Of a stretch of DNA of 5,237 nucleotides, positions 1 to 4,880 are shown one piece after another. The position numbers and the translations under genes were made by a program. The stretch is from Marinagarivorans sp. UBA5868. Its GTDB lineage: Bacteria; Pseudomonadota; Gammaproteobacteria; Pseudomonadales; Cellvibrionaceae. The stretch's first letter is position 1, and each line of letters opens with the position of its first letter. The notes under the pieces were generated by a model. The model was not told where the DNA came from and searched no databases. It saw only the letters and a program-made list of their open reading frames with translations. The stretch is from the NCBI GenBank assembly GCA_002432095.1, contig DJFQ01000056.1:11238-16474 (forward strand), given 5' to 3'.

Positions 1-228
1 CGCAAAGCCAAGACCTATGCACGCTTGGCAAAAGTGCGTGGAGAAAAAGAGTTGGCGTTGGTTGTCAAAGCGGCAGATCGTCTCGCCAATGTGCGGATGT
101 GCATCAAAGAAAACAACCACAAGCTTCTTGATGTTTATCGGCAGGAACAACCGGTTTTTTTTCGTGCGGCCTATCGCCCTGGTTTGTGTGAGGATTTTTG
201 GCGCGAATTGCAGCAGTTGCTGCAGTAA
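1..228 (+). CDS. HD-domain phosphohydrolase, 3' end only (ppGpp hydrolase-like)
   Basis: The frame is open from the first base, so the gene begins outside the window; 75 C-terminal residues and a TAA stop are visible. The segment LALVVKAADRLANVR (about residues 18-32 of the visible part) matches the last conserved block of HD-type hydrolases related to SpoT/RelA and MESH1, normally written KLADRxxN. The Asp in ADR is the distal metal ligand in that family. The proximal HD dyad would lie upstream and cannot be seen. The remaining tail, with several aromatic residues and ending EDFWRELQQLLQ, looks like the closing helices of a compact single-domain protein rather than full-length RelA/SpoT, which would continue into a synthetase domain. 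The likely role is hydrolysis of a nucleotide pyrophosphate such as (p)ppGpp in the cytoplasm, but other HD hydrolases share this motif, so the substrate is inferred. TTG at 25 is inside the domain and is not a credible start. Confidence 0.72.
   Translation, partial: RKAKTYARLAKVRGEKELALVVKAADRLANVRMCIKENNHKLLDVYRQEQPVFFRAAYRPGLCEDFWRELQQLLQ
207..226 (+). terminator. Hairpin at the end of the HD gene, possible weak terminator
   Basis: Bases 207-214 pair with 219-226 (eight pairs, one of them G-U) around an AGTT loop, followed by a moderately T-rich stretch (AATTCTTCCTCATTTT). The hairpin overlaps the last codons and the first base of the stop codon. The T tract is interrupted, so termination would be weak at best. 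It may only reflect the repeated CAG/CTG codons for Gln and Leu. Confidence 0.25.
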
Positions 229-272
229 TTCTTCCTCATTTTGTCCACATGTCGTCCCTAGGCAATTGCTTC

Positions 273-327
273 TCACTTGCTCATAAGACTTTTCACTTAC
301 TCATAAGAGTTTCACTTGCTCATAAGA
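273..327 (+). repeat. Three 16-bp direct repeats with about 20-bp period upstream of the YceI gene
   Basis: The unit TCACTTGCTCATAAGA occurs at 273-288 and 312-327 exactly, and at 293-308 with one change (TCACTTACTCATAAGA). The spacers are 4 and 3 bases, giving periods of 20 and 19 bp, close to two turns of the helix, so a protein bound at each copy would sit on the same face of the DNA. The array lies about 45-100 bp before the inferred transcription start of the YceI gene, the usual place for activator sites. Three units with 3-4 base spacers do not fit a CRISPR array. A regulator-binding array is the best guess; slippage-generated repeats without function are the alternative. Confidence 0.85.
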
Positions 328-357
328 ACAGCAGCACGCTCTCATCGGCCAGCAGAC

Positions 358-366
358 TGTTAGAAT
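358..366 (+). promoter_or_regulatory. Candidate extended -10 promoter for the YceI gene
   Basis: TGTTAGAAT combines the TGn extension with a -10 hexamer matching TATAAT at five of six positions. No good -35 hexamer is present 17 bp upstream (GCTCTC), which would fit an extended -10 promoter or one that relies on an activator bound at the direct repeats just upstream. The start point would be near 373, giving a short leader that contains the ribosome binding site. Confidence 0.35.
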
Positions 367-385
367 GTCCGCCTTCAAAGCCAAC

Positions 386-390
386 AGGAG
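386..390 (+). promoter_or_regulatory. Ribosome binding site of the YceI gene
   Basis: AGGAG sits seven bases before the ATG at 398. It decides the start: the in-frame ATG at 365 has no such site and would add eleven residues in front of a complete signal peptide. Confidence 0.8.
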
Positions 391-397
391 CGCAACC

Positions 398-997
398 ATG
401 AAATATCCGTTAATCAAACTTGCCTTATTGTCTTCTTTTCTCTGGATCAGCGGTGTTCACGCAGAGTGGAGTTTGCAGAGTGGCGAGTCCAGCCTTCACT
501 TTGTCTCCATTAAAAAGGATACCATCGGGGAAATTCATTCCTTCAAAAAATTGGAAGGTAAGATCGCGGATTCTGGGGAGTTTCAGTTTTCCATTCAGCT
601 TGGTGCAGTGGAAACCAATATTCCCATTCGCAACGAGCGTATGAATGAATTTCTTTTTGAGATAGCCAAATTTCCCCTCGCTTCTGGTAGCGGAAAGGTG
701 GATATGGGTGAGATTCAAAAACTCCCTGTCGGTAGCGTAAAAACTATGAAGGTTCCCGTCACCATAGAACTGCATGGCAAATCAGTACAAAAAGAGGTAA
801 TGCTTCAGGCGGCGAAGCTGAGCGCGGAAAAACTCTGGGTGGTAACCGCAGCGCCATTTCTCATCGACGCAGCCGAATTTGACCTTACCAGTGGTGTAGA
901 TAAATTGCGTGAATTGGCGGTATTGCCCAATATTGCGCAGGCTGTTCCGGTAAGTGTTAGTTTGATGTTTGTCAGCAACACCAAAAAAATGAAATAA
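398..997 (+). CDS. YceI-family periplasmic lipocalin-like protein
   Basis: This encodes 199 residues, the usual length for secreted YceI-family proteins. Residues 1-22 form a clear signal peptide (MKYPLIKLALL, hydrophobic core, VHA before E23), so the mature protein should be periplasmic. The family signature follows: SSLHFVSIKKDTIGEIHSF at about 31-49, then a hydrophobic beta segment and VETNIPIRNERMNEFLFEIAKFP at about 71-93, the conserved TxxxxRxxxMxxxLF block. YceI proteins fold as an extended lipocalin-like barrel that binds long isoprenoid or amphiphilic molecules; some are induced by base, osmotic or acid stress, and the physiological ligand is usually unknown. The C-terminal half is less typical but still beta-rich. 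Often such genes sit beside a cytochrome b561; none is seen here, so this looks like a stand-alone unit. The start is fixed by AGGAG at 386-390. The direct repeats upstream suggest regulated expression. It faces the binding-domain gene convergently, with only 30 bases between the stop codons. Confidence 0.9.
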   Translation: MKYPLIKLALLSSFLWISGVHAEWSLQSGESSLHFVSIKKDTIGEIHSFKKLEGKIADSGEFQFSIQLGAVETNIPIRNERMNEFLFEIAKFPLASGSGKVDMGEIQKLPVGSVKTMKVPVTIELHGKSVQKEVMLQAAKLSAEKLWVVTAAPFLIDAAEFDLTSGVDKLRELAVLPNIAQAVPVSVSLMFVSNTKKMK

Positions 998-1006
998 ATG
1001 CAGAAA

Positions 1007-1029
1007 GGCTGTCACCTTGGGTGGCGGCT
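1007..1029 (+). terminator. Hairpin between convergent genes, probable terminator of the YceI gene
   Basis: Bases 1007-1016 (GGCTGTCACC) pair with 1020-1029 (GGTGGCGGCT) around a TTG loop, with three G-U pairs when read on +. The same hairpin read on - contains C-A mismatches, so the + strand form is better. There is no clean U tract after it (TATCGGTGAATTT). It overlaps the TAG stop codon of the opposing gene at 1028-1030. A compact stem between two converging genes is the expected position for a terminator. Confidence 0.4.
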
Positions 1030-1477
1030 ATCGGTGAATTTCACTGGCGACAGTGCGGAGTACCTTGACGCTGTCGTCCACTTCGCTTACATGTAGATAA
1101 CCCAAAGCTCCTGGAGTTGCCGCAACCCACTGTCTCATTGCTGCTTCTGAAGTAAATTCTTGCGGAGGCCGATTTTGTCCGGTGAAAACGTATTTCGCCC
1201 AGTATGTTTTTAGTTGGCTGCTCGACATATTCAATACCTGTGTAACAAATGCTCGTCGCACATCGCATTGCTTGCTTAGCATAGCGACAGTGGCATGGTT
1301 ACCATCTGGAAATTCGCTGGTTTGTTTGAGGAACAATCGCCGCGCATCCGCAACATCTAATGTACTAAGCGGATTCGCAGGGTGGGTGACAAGCGCAATA
1401 TCCGCAGCGGCGGCGGAATTCAGGAGGAGGAATAAAAGGCCCACGCCCAGCTTTAACAAATGACATTTTTTTCTCAT
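1028..1477 (-). CDS. Small PstS-like periplasmic binding-domain protein
   Basis: This encodes 149 residues. Residues 1 to about 25 are a signal peptide (MRKKCHLLKLGVGLLFLLLNSAAAA), so the product is exported. The mature part starts IALVTHPANPLSTLDVADARRLFL and later has QLKTYWAKYVFTGQNRPPQEF and VAATPGALGYL. These are the hallmarks of short proteins annotated as phosphate ABC transporter substrate-binding proteins (PBP-like fold), where the final GxxGY segment belongs to the ligand-binding lobe. At about 125 mature residues it is less than half the size of a true PstS, so it is a single-domain relative and phosphate binding should not be assumed. The ATG overlaps the TGA of the upstream porin gene by one base (TGATG at 1479-1475) and has no clear ribosome binding site, implying translational coupling. 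It is the last gene of a three-gene unit. No ABC permease or ATPase gene is adjacent. Confidence 0.75.
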   Translation of the reverse strand: MRKKCHLLKLGVGLLFLLLNSAAAADIALVTHPANPLSTLDVADARRLFLKQTSEFPDGNHATVAMLSKQCDVRRAFVTQVLNMSSSQLKTYWAKYVFTGQNRPPQEFTSEAAMRQWVAATPGALGYLHVSEVDDSVKVLRTVASEIHR

Positions 1478-2679
1478 CAGAACACCAGATCAAACCCAAA
1501 ACGCACCAGATTACTTTGGTTATTTTGCGGAATTTGATTTTCGGTAATTTCGATTTTAAATGCGGCACCTGCTTCAAGGTCGTAACGCATACCGATTGTG
1601 CTGCTTTCCGATTCCAGTGCCAGCGAGTGTGTCAGGCGGTGCAGCACGCGGCGCAGATCCTGTGTGTTCGGTACATCTTCCAAAGCGGAGGCCAGATCAA
1701 CAGGTTCATCATTTGCGCGCGCATAGGTGGCGAAGAAGGTGACCTTGTGCCAATTAATACCTGTACTTATCAGATGTCTGCGCTGTTTCGCCAGCGGGCT
1801 GTCGTCGAAGGTTAGCAATGTGCCTTCACCGAGAATAAAGAAGTGAGTCCACTGCATGCGCACGGCGAACTCTGAAAATTCTGCCGCTACGTCTTGAACG
1901 CCCAAATGACCGAGAAGAAATTGTCCGTCCGCACCCAGTGGATAGGCGGCATCCAATTCCATTATGGCATTCCGCAATCCGGCGATATTGCCTAGAGGAG
2001 CGGGCAGCGGTAGTTCAGAAAAATTCTCGATGGATAAGCGTGTGGCCTGGTGAAAACTCGCTCGAGCTGTCAGCCAGCCATAACTTAGGGTTCCGATAAC
2101 GCCCATCTGCTCGCGCAGGCGTATGTCGAAAGTTGCATCCTGGCGGTCGAGGGTGAAATCATCTTGAGATGAGCCAAAATACATTTGGATTTTGCTGTCC
2201 AGCCGACCGAATGATTGGTTATACGTTAGATCCATTCCATCGACGCTATCAAATTGCAGGGCGTAAACTTCATCGGGCGCGCTGATCCAATGCTGGGCAT
2301 AACCGACGTCGAGAAAATCCGAATAAAGAAAAAATGGTGTGCGAAATCGGCCCATGCGAAACTGGGCCGCATCGGATAATTGGTAGGTGACGTACGCCCA
2401 TGCGGCTTCCGCCGCGAAATCCTCTTGGCCGCGCGCAACCAACTGCCCCGTAGCGGAAATCTTTTCCGCAAGGTGGCCGCTGACTTGCAACCCAACTAAG
2501 CTGTCGCGGGTGAATGTCAGCTCGTCGTCAGGGTAGCCGAGGGTTGGGCGTTCGGTTGCATAGCCTCCAATCGCGTTGATGAAGCCGCTGACCTTGGGCG
2601 CCGCCAATACCTGCGGCGAATGTGTCAGAAGAGATAGCTTCAGTATTCCAAGAATGATGAGCGCAAACCAGTGAGTCAT
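1477..2679 (-). CDS. Porin-like outer-membrane beta-barrel protein
   Basis: This encodes 400 residues. Residues 1 to about 26 are a signal peptide (MTHWFALIILGILKLSLL, then VLAA). The mature chain is a run of alternating amphipathic segments typical of outer-membrane barrels, beginning with VSGFINAIGGYA and including WAYVTYQL, FRMGRFRTPFFLYSD, MDLTYNQSFG and VTFFATYARAN. It ends in VRFGFDLVF, the C-terminal beta signal with terminal Phe recognised by the BAM assembly machinery. The MGRFRTPF motif after a barrel strand resembles the phosphate-selective porin OprO/OprP and related porins, suggesting a trimeric or monomeric diffusion channel, but the substrate cannot be read from sequence. It lies 34 bases after the coiled-coil gene and overlaps the PstS-like gene by one base, so the three are probably cotranscribed. 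No strong ribosome binding site precedes the ATG (TCCATCTCGCCT), but no better in-frame start with a signal peptide exists. Confidence 0.78.
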   Translation of the reverse strand: MTHWFALIILGILKLSLLTHSPQVLAAPKVSGFINAIGGYATERPTLGYPDDELTFTRDSLVGLQVSGHLAEKISATGQLVARGQEDFAAEAAWAYVTYQLSDAAQFRMGRFRTPFFLYSDFLDVGYAQHWISAPDEVYALQFDSVDGMDLTYNQSFGRLDSKIQMYFGSSQDDFTLDRQDATFDIRLREQMGVIGTLSYGWLTARASFHQATRLSIENFSELPLPAPLGNIAGLRNAIMELDAAYPLGADGQFLLGHLGVQDVAAEFSEFAVRMQWTHFFILGEGTLLTFDDSPLAKQRRHLISTGINWHKVTFFATYARANDEPVDLASALEDVPNTQDLRRVLHRLTHSLALESESSTIGMRYDLEAGAAFKIEITENQIPQNNQSNLVRFGFDLVF

Positions 2680-2713
2680 AGGCGAGATGGATTCTTGTAA
2701 AAAACAGCAGTCA

Positions 2714-3736
2714 TTAGTAATCGTGGGCCGCGAACATTTCCTGTTCGAAAATCAGTGACTCCTGGAACACCAAAGTCCGCGGCTGATGAATCAAATTGAT
2801 ATCAAACACTATAACGAACTCTTTGCCTTGTTCGTCCCGCGTAAATTCCAGGTGGAGTTCACTGCGGTAATATTGGTCGCGGCGCGCGCCGACGATAAGG
2901 TTAACCTTGCCGTAAGGCGCAACAAATCGAGCAAAATATTGATTGGCACCCAAACTGATCAGGGGAATCTCGCCCGCGATAGCCGTGCCGTAAGCTTTGA
3001 CCTTTACCGCAGGATCAGCGGGGACTCCCGCGCTCACCAGGTGCTGCTCGAGTTTCTGCAGTTCAGCGCTCAGGAGGAAGGCATCGGTGACTTTGCCCTG
3101 TTGGCTTAACACGGGCAGGACCGGGCTCTCGGGCGGTTTAGCCAAAGGGGCGGCCGCACCTGGTTGAGCTCGGGCTTTCACCGTGGTGCCCGAGCGGCTT
3201 ATCGTCTGGGTTTTACCAGGGTTTCCCTGGGAGCGGCGATCAGCCGGAGGAGATGGGGCAGGGGAAATCTTGGGGCTTTTTTCGGCATTTGCGGTTGTGG
3301 AAGCCGACTTATTTTCGCCGGTCACCTGCTGCCGCAGGTTTGCGAGCACTTCGAGCTTTTTCTGAATGCGATCAAACTTCGCGGTTTTAGACTCCACGCC
3401 CATCTCTGCGAGGGCCAGGCGCTGCTGGGCATGGTCCAATGAGTTGGCGGTAGTCGTAGAGGTGGTGCGTTGATATTGATCGCGGATGACCTCGTATTCC
3501 ATCAATTTTTCAGCGGCCAGAAGTTTTGCGTCCCGCAACTCGGCCGCTACCTGCCCAAACCGCTGGCGAGTCAATTGAATTTGCTGCTCAATGACCGCGA
3601 TGTTCGGACCGGTGATTGCGGAAGCCGTGACGTCGGTTGAGACTGTATTCGCCGCACCCCCGTTACTCACCAGCGCGAACACTAAGCCGGCGAGCAAACA
3701 AGACATGCGCTGTAAGTTCGAGAGCCTGCAAGCCAT
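2714..3736 (-). CDS. Exported coiled-coil protein of unknown function
   Basis: I do not recognise the family. From the ATG at 3736 the product has 340 residues. Residues 1 to about 29 look like a signal peptide (MACRLSNLQRMSCLLAGLVF, ALVSNGGAA). Residues about 45-140 are helical with heptad-like spacing and many Gln, Glu, Arg and Lys residues, which predicts a coiled coil (IEQQIQLTRQRFGQVAAELR; FDRIQKKLEVLANLRQQV). Residues about 145-210 are a Pro/Ala/Ser/Lys-rich flexible linker. Residues about 215-340 form a compact, beta-rich domain (YFARFVAPYGKVNLIVGARR; EFVIVFDINLI) with no motif I can name. The layout suggests a periplasmic adaptor or scaffold that spans a distance. It is first in a unit with the porin-like and PstS-like genes. 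The frame stays open upstream to an ATG at 3877, which would add 47 residues that do not resemble a signal peptide. Neither start has a good ribosome binding site; ATG at 3706 is a further option. Confidence 0.8.
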   Translation of the reverse strand: MACRLSNLQRMSCLLAGLVFALVSNGGAANTVSTDVTASAITGPNIAVIEQQIQLTRQRFGQVAAELRDAKLLAAEKLMEYEVIRDQYQRTTSTTTANSLDHAQQRLALAEMGVESKTAKFDRIQKKLEVLANLRQQVTGENKSASTTANAEKSPKISPAPSPPADRRSQGNPGKTQTISRSGTTVKARAQPGAAAPLAKPPESPVLPVLSQQGKVTDAFLLSAELQKLEQHLVSAGVPADPAVKVKAYGTAIAGEIPLISLGANQYFARFVAPYGKVNLIVGARRDQYYRSELHLEFTRDEQGKEFVIVFDINLIHQPRTLVFQESLIFEQEMFAAHDY

Positions 3737-3902
3737 AAAAGTGGTACGTGTTAACGGACGGGCTGCGCCTGAGGGCGGCGATAGACTCACAATAACTTCA
3801 GCCGATCCGGTGACTGATAAAACGTATTGGAAACAGCGGCAGGAAATGAACGGAATACGCCGCAAGACTTGTAACATGTAACATGCGTTATAACCGGTCG
3901 CT

Positions 3903-3931
3903 ATTGTAGGAAAGTTTTTATGCGATGTCCA
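3903..3931 (-). promoter_or_regulatory. Sigma70-type promoter of the three-gene envelope unit
   Basis: Read on -, TGGACA (3931-3926) and TACAAT (3908-3903) each match the consensus at five of six positions and are separated by exactly 17 bases. Transcription would start near 3896. This gives a leader of about 160 bases if translation begins at 3736, or only about 19 bases with no ribosome binding site if it begins at 3877. No other promoter of similar quality was seen before the coiled-coil gene. Confidence 0.55.
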
Positions 3932-4007
3932 AGCTACTTTGAAAATTATTTATTCACTTTGTTGGGCAGGGTGTGACGGCGGTAGCAGAGTCTTATGCAC
4001 CCTATCT

Positions 4008-4160
4008 TCACTGAGCGCCGGAGAAATCCATGACGTTGATCTTCGCAACAGATAGACGGGCTGCAAACGCGATTTTTATGATCGCGACTGTTGAGAGATC
4101 CGCTTTGCTCTCGGCAGCGAGCGGCTTCATTTTCGAGGGGGCAGGTTGCTGAGCGTCCAT
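4008..4160 (-). CDS. Possible 50-residue small ORF, doubtful
   Basis: An ATG at 4160 opens a 50-residue frame ending in TGA at 4008. The product starts MDAQQPAPSKMKPLAAESK and continues with a mildly amphipathic stretch (TVAIIKIAFAARLSVAKINV) that could form one helix. It has no recognised relatives. The sequence before the ATG (TAGCAGCGGT) is a poor ribosome binding site. It is on the same strand as the flanking operons and lies wholly within the inverted-repeat segment. Composition is protein-like, but a frame of this length is expected by chance. It competes with an opposite-strand ORF over nearly the same bases, and at most one is likely to be real. Confidence 0.2.
   Translation of the reverse strand: MDAQQPAPSKMKPLAAESKADLSTVAIIKIAFAARLSVAKINVMDFSGAQ
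4030..4152 (+). CDS. Possible 40-residue small ORF with a ribosome binding site
   Basis: ATG at 4030 is preceded by GGAG at 4020-4023 with a six-base gap, a good ribosome binding site, and the frame runs 40 residues to TGA at 4152. The product begins MTLIFATDRRAANAIFMIAT and ends GFIFEGAGC; it is moderately hydrophobic but lacks a clear membrane segment and is not recognised. It lies inside the inverted-repeat segment, opposite in direction to the surrounding operons, with no clear promoter before it. The length is within chance expectation, so the call rests only on the binding site. Confidence 0.25.
   Translation: MTLIFATDRRAANAIFMIATVERSALLSAASGFIFEGAGC
4068..4086. other. Perfect 6-bp hairpin within the inverted-repeat segment
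   Basis: CGCGAT at 4068-4073 and ATCGCG at 4081-4086 form a perfect stem around the seven-base loop TTTTATG. There is no following U tract on either strand, so it is not a terminator. It lies near the centre of the 3949-4194 inverted-repeat segment, where the tip of a folded RNA or single-stranded DNA would be expected. Confidence 0.4.
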
Positions 4161-4223
4161 ACCGCTGCTACCGTCGATTACCTAAGTGAATAAAAACCGA
4201 TCGATTCTCCATTTTCGGTATTA

Positions 4224-4239
4224 TGTTTCATGTGAAACG
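4224..4239. other. parS-like near-palindrome
   Basis: TGTTTCATGTGAAACG matches the bacterial chromosomal parS consensus TGTTTCACGTGAAACA at 14 of 16 positions, with six-base arms GTTTCA and TGAAAC intact. The central CG is changed to TG and the last base to G. ParB sites usually cluster near the replication origin with parAB, and no such genes are visible here. It could be a degenerate parS site, a site for a related CTPase or helix-turn-helix protein, or chance. It lies about 33 bases beyond the tusE stop codon. Confidence 0.3.
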
Positions 4240-4271
4240 ATCACTATTTAAACACTTCTCAATAATTTCAC

Positions 4272-4601
4272 TTACAGACAGTTTGGCGGGCGCGGCAGGC
4301 CGGCGATTTTTGCCGCGAGTTTGGGGGGACTCCCTGGGAACAGGGATAGAAGGTAAATCGACCGACCTTTTTCTGCCCCAAGGTGGAGCGTTGTATATTT
4401 CACCAATGGTCGCATGGCTGGCGATAGATCGAATTCAGCGTAAAAACGGCGGACTAATTGAAGAATTTCCCAATGTGCCGGCGTGAGAGTCAGGCCCTCC
4501 CTGTGTGCAATCGCTTCCGCGACCGCGGAATTCCAGTCGGATAGATGCTGCAAGTAACCTTCGCCGTCCGTTGCGATTTCGCGCCCGTTGAGGTTAATCA
4601 T
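4272..4601 (-). CDS. tusE: TusE, sulfurtransferase of the tRNA 2-thiouridine relay (DsrC family)
   Basis: This encodes 109 residues, the same size as E. coli TusE. It is recognisable throughout: INLNGREIATDGEGYL at the start, LTPAHWEILQLVRRFYAEFDLSPAMRPLVK in the middle, then GAEKGRSIYLLSLFPGSPPKLAAKIAGLPRPPNCL. Cys108, second from the end, is the conserved CysA that accepts sulfur from TusBCD and passes it to MnmA, which 2-thiolates U34 of tRNAs for Lys, Glu and Gln. The second cysteine of dissimilatory DsrC, about ten residues upstream, is absent, which supports the tRNA-thiolation role over sulfur oxidation or sulfite reduction. The ATG overlaps the tusB TGA (TGATG at 4603-4599). There is no good ribosome binding site, so translation is probably coupled. 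A TTG one codon earlier is less likely. No convincing terminator follows. Confidence 0.95.
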   Translation of the reverse strand: MINLNGREIATDGEGYLQHLSDWNSAVAEAIAHREGLTLTPAHWEILQLVRRFYAEFDLSPAMRPLVKYTTLHLGAEKGRSIYLLSLFPGSPPKLAAKIAGLPRPPNCL

Positions 4602-4873
4602 CAATACCAGGTCTGGATCGGATGTAAATGATCGGTCAGATCAACCATCCCCGCATGATCGATATAGGTAGCCCAAGCAGTTTCGGGAATCCCTCGTGCT
4701 GAGGCGTGCGCCTGCAAAACAACGACAGTTCTGCCAGCAAATTCCTCGGGGGCCAAGGTTGTCGCATATGCGCCATCGCCCAGGAGTAGGAGCGTGTCCG
4801 CGGGGTCGGCAATGGCCAGACATTCCCGTAAGGCGGAATTCCGATAGGGTGACGCTGTGATGATGTGCAACAT
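4601..4873 (-). CDS. tusB: TusB, subunit of the TusBCD sulfur-transfer complex (DsrH family)
   Basis: This encodes 90 residues, close to the 95 of E. coli TusB. The start MLHIITASP and the segment ADTLLLLGDGAYA (about residues 25-37) are typical of DsrH/TusB. The end, MVDLTDHLHPIQTWY, matches the usual DYxxFVxLxxxHPxxxxW closure. TusB is the non-catalytic partner in the TusBCD hexamer, which receives persulfide from TusA and passes it through TusD to TusE in the cytoplasm. The ATG at 4873 was chosen because it begins the family domain and has GAG about seven bases upstream. An earlier ATG at 4924 would overlap tusC by 44 bases and add 17 residues not found in the family. It begins seven bases after the tusC stop and overlaps tusE by one base. 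Confidence 0.92.
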   Translation of the reverse strand: MLHIITASPYRNSALRECLAIADPADTLLLLGDGAYATTLAPEEFAGRTVVVLQAHASARGIPETAWATYIDHAGMVDLTDHLHPIQTWY

Positions 4874-4880
4874 ATATATC

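Larger units (their letters stand above)
3949..4194. repeat. Nested inverted repeats bounding a 246-bp intergenic segment
   Basis: TTTATTCACTT at 3949-3959 is perfectly inverted as AAGTGAATAAA at 4184-4194. Inside these, CGGTAGCAG at 3980-3988 is perfectly inverted as CTGCTACCG at 4165-4173. The two arm pairs are offset by 20 and 10 bases, so the element is not one continuous stem. This nested arrangement could mark a small non-autonomous mobile element, a structured RNA, or paired regulator sites. No transposase is present and no convincing target-site duplication flanks the ends. The segment occupies most of the gene-free region 3878-4271 and contains a further perfect 6-bp hairpin and two short opposing ORFs. 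Confidence 0.6.

Noticed and set aside
17..286. 89-residue ORF on + starting MHAWQKC
   Set aside because: It is out of frame with the HD-domain gene covering the same bases and is rich in Ser, Cys and Phe without a family match.
273..327. CRISPR array
   Set aside because: The repeats are 16 bp and the spacers only 3-4 bases, with no cas genes in view.
1365..1577. Other long frames antisense to or overlapping the porin and binding-domain genes
   Set aside because: They lack family features and ribosome binding sites, and they run across genes with clear signal peptides and domains; they are shadows.
3961..3967. Integron attC core site (GTTGGGC fits GTTRRRY)
   Set aside because: No matching RYYYAAC partner at the right distance, no second pair of core sites and no cassette-like array. 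A seven-base degenerate match is common by chance.
3920..3976. 18-residue leader ORF on + with AGGA before the ATG
   Set aside because: It overlaps the - strand promoter, runs towards no downstream + gene, and its apparent ribosome binding site is the complement of the -10 region.
4190..4220. Terminator after tusE (ACCGA paired with TCGGT before a T run on -)
   Set aside because: The stem is only five pairs with a long loop, too weak to call. Transcripts may run on into the intergenic region.
4223..4486. 87-residue ORF on + (MFHVKRSLFK...)
   Set aside because: It is largely antisense to tusE, whose family match is unambiguous. Its start falls on the parS-like palindrome and it has no ribosome binding site.
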